NCBI GenBank assembly: GCA_028819075.1
Contig: JAPPMM010000050.1
Span: 1-55,545, forward strand
Reading direction: 5' to 3'
Length of the DNA: 55,545 nucleotides
Source of the DNA: Gammaproteobacteria bacterium
GTDB lineage: Bacteria; Gemmatimonadota; Gemmatimonadetes; Longimicrobiales; Gaopeijiaceae
The first letter of the stretch is position 1; every line of letters starts with the position of its first letter. The notes beneath the pieces were generated by a model. It saw only the letters and a list, made by a program, of their open reading frames with translations, did no database searches and was not told where the DNA came from. The position numbers and the translations under genes are program-made. This document shows positions 48,882 to 55,545 of the stretch, one piece after another.

Positions 48882-51800
48882 GTGTCGATCCCGAACCCGC
48901 AGCAGGACATGACGCCCGACCGGATCCGGGCGATCCGCGAACGGCTGGGCCTCACCCAGGAGGAAGCAGGGAGGCTTCTGGGAGGTGGGCCGCGAGCATT
49001 CACCAAGTACGAGTCGGGAAACATGAGGCCGAGGGCGGCCGCAATCAGCCTGCTCCGCGTACTGGAGGCACATCCTGAAGGGGTGTGGGTGCTTCGTGGG
49101 GAAGACGCTCCTCCCGCTCGCTCCCGGAACCCCTCTCCATTCGAGGTGCGGGGTGAGGATCTCAAGGGCCTTCGACCCGAGCAGCTTCACGAGCTCCTGC
49201 GTCGACTCCTGTGTGTCGAGGCCCAAGCTAACGGCATTCCTCTCTCCGGCATCCGCGTGTCGAGCAACGTGTCCGCGCGCGACGGCGGGGAAGACGGACG
49301 CATCTCTTGGCAGGGCGGGCCAGAGCGCACGGAGTTTCTGCCCTCGCGCCTCTGCCAGTTCCAGTTGAAGACTAGGAGGGTTGGGCCAGCCGATGCCGGG
49401 CGCGAGGTGCTGACGCGCCGCGGACGCCAAGTAAAGCCGATGGTGCGCTCGGTCCTGGAACGGGATGGTTGCTACATCCTGCTCTGCACGCGCCGGTATC
49501 CGCAGTCGGTCGAGAGTCGGGAGCGGGCCATCCGCGAAGCGCTTCGCGGGGCTGGCTTGCCCGTTCGTCCTGAGCGGATCGCTTTTTGGGACGCCGATGT
49601 GACTGCAATGTGGATAAACACTCATCCGCCGGTGGCTCTCTGGGTTCAGGAGCAGGTTGGCATCCCCTCTCCGGGCTGGTTCGTCTCTTGGCGTCAATGG
49701 AGCGAAAGAAGCGAGCATTCGGTCCACTGGGTTGAGGATCCAAGGCTACCGGAGCTGAGTAGCGAGATTCGGGAGCGATTGACCCAGCCCGGTGCGTTTC
49801 TCCGTGTGGCGGGACTGTCTGGCGTGGGCAAGTCTCGGCTGTGCTTGGAGGCCTTGGGTGGTGCTGGCGACGACCGGACAGCCAACCGCCCCCTGCGAGA
49901 CCTGGTGATGTACGCGGAACAGTCGGAAGTACCCGACCGAGCGCTTCCCGGCATCGTCGACAGGTTGGCCGGGTCCGGCGCACGCGCCGTCGTCGTGGCG
50001 GACGGCTGCGACCCGGAGAGCCATGACGCTCTGGTCGGGTTGGTGCGACGCTCCGGCAGCGGGGTTTCCTTTCTCTCCATCATTGACGATGAGATGCCAT
50101 CGCGACTCGGTACCGACACCATTGGGATCGACGAGGCCCCCGAGAGTGTCGTCGAGGCAGTCGTAGAACGAGTGGCCGGGACGCTGCCGCCGCTGGACCG
50201 ACAGCGCCTAGCCCGAATGTCGGCGGGCTTCCCGGAAGTCGCGCGTCGCATTGGCGCCGAAGTCGGTGCCACCCAACTCGTCGACCCGCGCCCGGAACAA
50301 TTCATCGACCGCTTCGTTGTGGGAAGAGCGTCGCACGATGCGGATCGTCTGCTCAGGTCCGCGACGCTTCTCTCCGCCTTCCGCGTGGTGCGGGTGGACC
50401 CCGCGAACATCGGATGGCTGGGCCATCGTGGGACGCCAACGAACGAGGACTTCCTAGCAAAGATCGCGTCTCTCGGTCGCGATCTCACCCGTGACGACCT
50501 GTATGCGGCAATACAGCAACTCCAAGACCGGGGCGTCTTCAAGCGGCGCGGCGGACTCGGAGCTATCCAGCCCCGGCCGATCGTTGTTCGGCTTGCGGAA
50601 CGGCAGTGGAGCGTGTGGGATCCCCAGAAGTGGGACGAGGTGCTCTCGGGCAGCTTCGCACCCGGCTTGGCCCGTTTGGCGGCCGAGCGTCTGGCTCATT
50701 TGAACGGGACCGGGATCGCAACCAGGGTGGTGTCCCACGTATGCAGGGAGGGCGGTCCCCTCGACACCGGCGTGGTCGACAACTGTCGGGCCGAGGTCCT
50801 AGCATGCTTGGCTGAAGTGGACCCGAAAGTGGTAGCCGAATGCATCGAACGCCTTCTCGACAGCCATCTGGAGCCGTTGGCGCCCAAAGGCAACGCGCTG
50901 CATTGCCTTATGCGCGGCCTCGGTAAGATCGCCTTCCCCGCGGCGACGTTCGACGTCGGTGCCCGTCTGATGCTGCGGCTGCTGCGGGTAGAGGGCCGGA
51001 TGGACAACGAGCATTCGGCCCGCCCGTTCACCACGCTCTTTCCTGCGCTTTCGGGAGCGACGGAGGCCGATGGAGCGCGCCGACTCCGATTCCTCGACGA
51101 GGCAGTTGCCGCGAGCGACGCGACCCGACTGATGCACGTTGTTCGTGCCTTGGTGGCGAGCTACGAGACAGACCGCCTGAGCGTGATCGGCCCGGAAGTG
51201 CACGGCTCGCGGCGAACGCTGAACCGCTGGCATCCGTCCACGAGGGCAGAACTGGCCAAGTATGTCGGCGGCTGCATCTCGCGCCTCGCCCAACTCGCCG
51301 CACGGAATGACGAAGTCGGCGTCATGAGCCGGGACGAACTCGGCGGTTCCATCGCCAGTCTGATCTTCCGCGGGTTCATCGATGCGGTCGAGGAAGCAAT
51401 CCATCGAGTCGAAGGGGCGGGCCACAGGTGGACGCTTGCACTGCGGCAGCTGCGTGGGGTTCTCGTACGTTCCACCAAGCGGATCGACGAGCCGACGGTC
51501 GCGCGCGTACAGTGTTTGATCGACCTTCTCACTCCAACTGACGTTCATGGGCTGGTGCGTACGCTAGTGACCGAGCCTCCAACGCATCACGATTGGTTCA
51601 TCGAGTCGGAGGCGGAGCATGTCGCGGCGCTTCTCGCCAAGATCGACGCCTTGGCCGACGATCTCTTGCAGAAACCGGAGACATTGCACGCGCTCCTCCC
51701 CCATCTCAGCCGAGGGAAGCACTTCCATGTCGGCAAGCTGGGAGAGTCCATCGCGAACCGAGCACCGTCTCCGGTCGATTGGCTGGACCCGATCATGAGG

Positions 51801-52979
51801 GCCGTCGAGAACGAGCCCCAAGACCAGCGCAACCATGACCTGCTTGTGGGTTTCGTTGCGAGTCTCGCGCACCGACATCACGACCACTTGGAAGCGGTCA
51901 AGCAGAGCGTTTTCGAGTCTCCGACGCTCGCTCCGGCCATCCCGGAGATCTGTCGCCGGATCGGACTTACGGCTGAGGACGTTGCCCAGGGCGTCGTGGG
52001 ATTGGCCCAAGGCACCATTCCGTCCACTGCGCTGGCTTCCTGGATGCGTCCCGAAACACTAGATCCCTTGCCCCACACGGCGGTGGCCCGGCTGCTCGAT
52101 GCGCTTCTCGACCACGACGCGACATCCTTTGCAATCGGCGTCAGCACCCTGTGGTTGATGTTGCGCAAAGAGGACCAAGAGAGGAACGACACCCGGGAAA
52201 TCGGGTTCCTGATCGCGGACTTTCCAAGCCAAGTGGTCACAATGGCACGGAACGCCGGCCGCTGGCGCACGAGGGATTCCCGAGCCGCCACCCCGCCAAC
52301 GGATTGGTGCTTCGCCCGCATCGTCCTGGCGACGCTGCGGAAGGGCCGTGAGGATGATCACGCCCGCGAGACGGCCCTCGCCTTCTCGAAGGCGCTGGTT
52401 TGCTGGCGTCGGGACGCCCAGATCGAACTGTACGGCAAGGCGTTGCGGGGCGTGCTGCGGGAACTGCTGTCAGGGTTTCCGGGCATGTGGCAGATCATTG
52501 GCGGCGCCATCGCGTCGAACGGTCGCTTCGCGCGGCTCATGGCGCTCACCTTGGGCGAGAGGTCCCTCATCGATCGCGGAGTCGATCCTCCCATTCTCGC
52601 GCTCCCCGAAGAAGACCTGCTGGCGTGGTGCCATGCAAGCCCCGATCAGGCACCCGCATTCGCCGCGAAGTGCCTGCCCATCTTGACGGCGGCAGACAGC
52701 GATTCCGGCCGCCTCCTTCATCCCGTGATGTCGCGGCTCATCGACGGTTTCGGAGAGCGCTCCGATGTGCAGGACGCGTTCGAGAGCAACCTGCACACGA
52801 CGGGCGTGGTCAGTTCGCTGGCGGATCACTACGCCAGTCACGAGGCTGCCCTTGAGGCGCTGCAGGGGCACGAGATGCCTGCAATCCGCCACTGGGCGAG
52901 GAGGTTGAGGCGAGAACTGGGGCAACATATGGCTCGCCACCGGACACACGAGCAGGAGATTACGGCCGGGTTGAATTAA
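48882..52979 (+). CDS. HTH - PD-(D/E)XK-like nuclease - STAND-like NTPase protein
   Basis: A 1365-residue protein. Residues 10-65 form an antitoxin-type HTH (MTPDRIRAIRERLGLTQEEA...FTKYESGNMRP, as in MqsA). Residues about 95-260 look like a Mrr/DUF4297-type nuclease: DGGEDG (134-139) followed by FQLK (Gln161, Lys163), a D...QxK arrangement. A P-loop, GLSGVGKS (311-318), begins an NTPase region with hydrophobic strand VVVADGCD as candidate Walker B. About 800 helical residues follow. Effector, NTPase and long helical sensor in this order is the plan of Avs/STAND antiviral proteins. The HTH in front is unusual. GTG 48882 has GAGAGGA eight bases upstream; ATG 48849 would add 11 residues. Lies between a relaxase and a DNA methyltransferase. 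Confidence 0.75.
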   Translation: MSIPNPQQDMTPDRIRAIRERLGLTQEEAGRLLGGGPRAFTKYESGNMRPRAAAISLLRVLEAHPEGVWVLRGEDAPPARSRNPSPFEVRGEDLKGLRPEQLHELLRRLLCVEAQANGIPLSGIRVSSNVSARDGGEDGRISWQGGPERTEFLPSRLCQFQLKTRRVGPADAGREVLTRRGRQVKPMVRSVLERDGCYILLCTRRYPQSVESRERAIREALRGAGLPVRPERIAFWDADVTAMWINTHPPVALWVQEQVGIPSPGWFVSWRQWSERSEHSVHWVEDPRLPELSSEIRERLTQPGAFLRVAGLSGVGKSRLCLEALGGAGDDRTANRPLRDLVMYAEQSEVPDRALPGIVDRLAGSGARAVVVADGCDPESHDALVGLVRRSGSGVSFLSIIDDEMPSRLGTDTIGIDEAPESVVEAVVERVAGTLPPLDRQRLARMSAGFPEVARRIGAEVGATQLVDPRPEQFIDRFVVGRASHDADRLLRSATLLSAFRVVRVDPANIGWLGHRGTPTNEDFLAKIASLGRDLTRDDLYAAIQQLQDRGVFKRRGGLGAIQPRPIVVRLAERQWSVWDPQKWDEVLSGSFAPGLARLAAERLAHLNGTGIATRVVSHVCREGGPLDTGVVDNCRAEVLACLAEVDPKVVAECIERLLDSHLEPLAPKGNALHCLMRGLGKIAFPAATFDVGARLMLRLLRVEGRMDNEHSARPFTTLFPALSGATEADGARRLRFLDEAVAASDATRLMHVVRALVASYETDRLSVIGPEVHGSRRTLNRWHPSTRAELAKYVGGCISRLAQLAARNDEVGVMSRDELGGSIASLIFRGFIDAVEEAIHRVEGAGHRWTLALRQLRGVLVRSTKRIDEPTVARVQCLIDLLTPTDVHGLVRTLVTEPPTHHDWFIESEAEHVAALLAKIDALADDLLQKPETLHALLPHLSRGKHFHVGKLGESIANRAPSPVDWLDPIMRAVENEPQDQRNHDLLVGFVASLAHRHHDHLEAVKQSVFESPTLAPAIPEICRRIGLTAEDVAQGVVGLAQGTIPSTALASWMRPETLDPLPHTAVARLLDALLDHDATSFAIGVSTLWLMLRKEDQERNDTREIGFLIADFPSQVVTMARNAGRWRTRDSRAATPPTDWCFARIVLATLRKGREDDHARETALAFSKALVCWRRDAQIELYGKALRGVLRELLSGFPGMWQIIGGAIASNGRFARLMALTLGERSLIDRGVDPPILALPEEDLLAWCHASPDQAPAFAAKCLPILTAADSDSGRLLHPVMSRLIDGFGERSDVQDAFESNLHTTGVVSSLADHYASHEAALEALQGHEMPAIRHWARRLRRELGQHMARHRTHEQEITAGLN

Positions 52980-53026
52980 GGGGCGACGGGATCCACCGTG
53001 TAACCGGGCCGCTTGCTCCACCGGCC

Positions 53027-55545
53027 TCAGTGCCGGGCGTGCAGCGTCGGCTCCAGAGACAGCTTGCGGGTGATGTCGGCCACGATCTCGGGATCGATTT
53101 CGAGCACCTCGCGGCAGAGGCGCTCGTTCATCTCGCGCCGGACGGGATCGTCGGCCAGCGCGCTGAAGCCTTGAAGTTCGCGGCGCTTGAGATCGGCGTA
53201 GACGGCTGCGGCGGCCGTGAGTTGCCTGTTAGATAGCCGGTCCACATCGAGTACGGGCATGGTGCGGGCGAGTTCGTGGGGCACGCGAGAGCGGCCCAGG
53301 TAGGGCCGATTGCCGTGCATGGCTCGGAGAAGGAGCCCGAAGGTGGAATTGAGCCACAGGCACAGGGCTTCGTTCTTGCCAGCTCGGGAATTGCGGATGA
53401 CCACCGAAATCCAAGAGCTGAACCCGAGCATCGGGCTGTCGGTCATGACCGCAGCCACTCGCTGGGGAGCCATCCCGAGGTCCGCCGCCAAGTGCAGGCA
53501 GCCGCTCTTCGCCAGCATTTGGTCTTGGTCTGCTCGGCTGCTATCCGCGCGTCGTTCCAGAAGCGCGTCGGCTGACGCGGCCAAGCATGTGTTCCGTCCA
53601 GCCTTGTGGTGCCAGAGAGCCGGTATGCCCGCTCGCAGACGCCACTCCGCAGTAGCCGTTGACGTTGGCCGCTCGCGCACCGTGAACAGTCCGTACTTGG
53701 GATTCTTGACCTGCATGTGGTAGGGACCCAAGTCGGCGAACGCCCCGAGTTCCGCAACCGGAACCGAACCGAGCCCGCCCTGCTCGCCCAAAGCAATGCG
53801 GTTCGCGATCAGTGCGAGCCCCGGCTGCACGAACGTCGCGAGCGACCACGGGCCACCGTCCCACGGCAGATCGCTCTGTGGAACTGAGACGGCATTCCCC
53901 CATGTCGTCTCCCCTATGCCGATCGCGGCGGGCTCAAGCGGCGCGAGACCATCGCGCAGAGCCAAGAGCTTCCGGGTCAGTCCCAGCGCCTCAATCGGCT
54001 CGTCCGGATTCCGCAACAGATTCACGAAGCACACGCGGCTGTCCTTGGGACGGCCTGACCGCCGCCGGGTCGCGACGATCAGCACCTCGGCGATGCGCGT
54101 GGACTCGGAGAACGACACGAGCCGCCGTCCGGGCAGCCCCTTCTTGGCGCTCCGGTTCCGCAGGTCGTGACTCACGACCACCCACTCCACCGAGTACTTG
54201 GACAGCAGGAGACGCCGGATGGGTGCCCAACGGCTGCCAGTGAGCATCGTCGCCGGAAGCACGAAAGCCAAGCGTCCCCCGATGTCGAGCGCCTCGTCGG
54301 CGAGCACCACGAAGGCCGATCCGAGCCCCGCATAGAGACTTGCCGCCGTTCCGTCGAGTGCTTTCCGCAGCGCTTTCTTCATCTTCTCGGCGTCCCGCTT
54401 GTCCAAAAGCGACCCGAAGATGGGATTCCAAACCGTGTTCTTCTCGTCTCCGGGGCCGCCCGCACGGGTGTACGGCGGGTTGGCGATCACGAGGTGGCAC
54501 TTCGATGGCATGCCTACGCGGCTGTCCTCTACTTCGCCGGTGCCGGTCACACGGCGGATCGACGGCTTCTCGTCGTCGAAGAGGCTGAGCCGAGCAGCAT
54601 TTCCTTGACTGGGCGACGAGGACAGGAAGTCGAGGCTCCCAAGGCGGGCAACGCCATCGGTCACGTCGTGCCGAACGCGCCAGAGGTTCATGTCCTTGAC
54701 GACCTGACGCGCCTCGGCCATGCAGAGCGTGGAGGCGGCAAGGTGGATAGCGGCGGGGACCACGTCGAAGCCATAGAGCGCCTCTTCCAAAATCGTCCGC
54801 ACGATGGTCGGGGCCTGTTGGGCGGGCGCTCCGGCACGGCGCGCCCGCTTGAGTACCTCCTGCGCGGCGGCCATGAGCAGGGTGCCGCTGCCGCAGGCCG
54901 GATCCACGATCCGCAGCCCAGCGACGGACTCGGCCGAAGCGAAGTCGATTTCGGACCAGCGCGGGCCGCGCTCGTCGAAGGCGAGGCCCGCAAGCATGAT
55001 CGCCGCCGGGATCGTCGTGTAGTTGGTCGCAAGGAACTTGCGCGAGTCCAGCAGCCGATGGAACACGCGACCGGCCACGTCGTGGCGGCGGATCATCCCC
55101 GATTCGACGATCTCGCGAGCGGTGCGGATCAGCACGCCGATGGCCAAATGGGTTCCGGGCGAGCCCGGCGTTGCCCGAAGCGTCTCGCGGGCGACGTGGA
55201 ATATGGGCCACCAGTTGATCGCAAGGATCTCCTCCCACTGCCGTTCAAGGTCTGCGGTGGTCCCGGCAGGGTCGGGGCGGCTGATCGTCTTCTGGCGGTG
55301 CTCGGCAGGCAGGAGCGACATGTCCAGGTGGCTCGCCAGCAGCTCCTGAAAGACCAGCGCGTTGAGCCATATGAGCGCCTTGGTGCCGGGAGACTCCGGC
55401 TTGCGGCCCCGGTTCCGGTCCAGCCGGGACAGCACCTCGGCGACCTGATCGATTGCGGTCGAAGCCTTCTGGACGATCTCCTCGATGCGAGCACCGTTGT
55501 CGCTCTGCACCCAGTAGTTGCGCAGTTGCTCCGCCAAGAGCGCCA
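53027..55545 (-). CDS. Large N6-adenine DNA methyltransferase, 5' end beyond window
   Basis: At least 836 residues. Motif I is VDPACGSGTLLMAAAQ (near 213-228 of the visible part) and motif IV is ANPPYTR (near 352), the N-P-P-Y of N6-adenine methylases. A helical N-terminal region (TKALIWLNALVFQELLASHLD) and a C-terminal part of target-recognition type follow the pattern of large class I-like enzymes in restriction or phage-exclusion systems. The frame continues past the window edge: codons for A-L precede the first possible start, a TTG at 55537, so the true start is probably upstream. It is convergent with the STAND-like gene, 47 nt apart. Partner restriction or helicase genes would be expected just outside the window. 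Confidence 0.85.
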   Translation of the reverse strand, partial: ALLAEQLRNYWVQSDNGARIEEIVQKASTAIDQVAEVLSRLDRNRGRKPESPGTKALIWLNALVFQELLASHLDMSLLPAEHRQKTISRPDPAGTTADLERQWEEILAINWWPIFHVARETLRATPGSPGTHLAIGVLIRTAREIVESGMIRRHDVAGRVFHRLLDSRKFLATNYTTIPAAIMLAGLAFDERGPRWSEIDFASAESVAGLRIVDPACGSGTLLMAAAQEVLKRARRAGAPAQQAPTIVRTILEEALYGFDVVPAAIHLAASTLCMAEARQVVKDMNLWRVRHDVTDGVARLGSLDFLSSSPSQGNAARLSLFDDEKPSIRRVTGTGEVEDSRVGMPSKCHLVIANPPYTRAGGPGDEKNTVWNPIFGSLLDKRDAEKMKKALRKALDGTAASLYAGLGSAFVVLADEALDIGGRLAFVLPATMLTGSRWAPIRRLLLSKYSVEWVVVSHDLRNRSAKKGLPGRRLVSFSESTRIAEVLIVATRRRSGRPKDSRVCFVNLLRNPDEPIEALGLTRKLLALRDGLAPLEPAAIGIGETTWGNAVSVPQSDLPWDGGPWSLATFVQPGLALIANRIALGEQGGLGSVPVAELGAFADLGPYHMQVKNPKYGLFTVRERPTSTATAEWRLRAGIPALWHHKAGRNTCLAASADALLERRADSSRADQDQMLAKSGCLHLAADLGMAPQRVAAVMTDSPMLGFSSWISVVIRNSRAGKNEALCLWLNSTFGLLLRAMHGNRPYLGRSRVPHELARTMPVLDVDRLSNRQLTAAAAVYADLKRRELQGFSALADDPVRREMNERLCREVLEIDPEIVADITRKLSLEPTLHARH

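Overview
The window is GC-rich DNA, mostly predicted secreted lipoproteins and outer-surface proteins with extracellular repeat domains: BIG2 and cadherin-like Ig domains, 'IPPELGxLxxLxxLxL' leucine-rich repeats, fibronectin III and Cna-B/carboxypeptidase-regulatory folds. GTG starts are frequent. This surface repertoire, with a regulatory-domain/plug protein and hybrid histidine kinases, best fits a Gemmatimonadota-like bacterium, possibly a sponge- or host-associated lineage. That assignment is inferred from protein style only; there is no rRNA or marker gene.

Layout. (1) 38-5420 (-): four envelope genes; the distal LRR lipoprotein is cut off at its 3' end. (2) 5555-10020: module A, a LuxR-type regulator and a deletion-killed cytochrome P450, divergent from a GAF-PAS-histidine kinase-receiver-winged-helix fusion. 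(3) 10162-16051: a coiled-coil octad-repeat gene, then a five-gene envelope operon (SH3 protein, peptidoglycan-binding-like/coiled-coil/LRR protein, MotA/ExbB-like channel, von Willebrand A protein, regulatory-domain/plug protein with an in-frame TGA). (4) 16349-29477 (-): a fibronectin III beta-barrel protein, an LRR-metzincin lipoprotein and a very large Cna-B-like lipoprotein. (5) 29478-34118: remnants and mobile debris: an AraC-like gene coupled to a nuclease-dead TnpB-like gene, two copies of a 215-bp TnpB-3'-end/omegaRNA-like segment, an AbiEi-like antitoxin without its toxin, a RES toxin with only an antitoxin remnant, and a beta-barrel 3' fragment. (6) 34147-39757: module B, a second copy of the P450/LuxR/kinase cluster with intact P450 and an extra short LuxR. 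(7) 39897-46026: second copies of the fibronectin barrel and LRR-metzincin genes, the latter lacking its 5' part. (8) 46027-55545: a mobilisation/defence island: a ColE1 MbeA-like relaxase with MbeB- and MbeD-like genes nested in another frame, a 1365-residue HTH/nuclease-like/STAND-like protein, and a large N6-adenine DNA methyltransferase that runs off the window.

How the parts relate. The two P450/LuxR/kinase modules share a dyad in the divergent promoter, with one paired substitution that keeps its symmetry; this suggests an operator for the neighbouring LuxR protein. The barrel and metzincin genes form a second duplicated pair, linked by a conserved 19-codon ORF that overlaps the barrel start. 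The 3'-truncated LRR gene at the left end and the 5'-truncated metzincin gene at 46026 look like complementary halves of one gene, so the 46-kb stretch between them may have been rearranged, and the mobilisation island begins exactly at that break. The strongest candidates for undescribed biology are the HTH-nuclease-STAND protein next to the Mbe-type relaxase, the AraC-like/dead-TnpB pair with its duplicated omegaRNA-like segment, and the duplicated kinase-P450 module.
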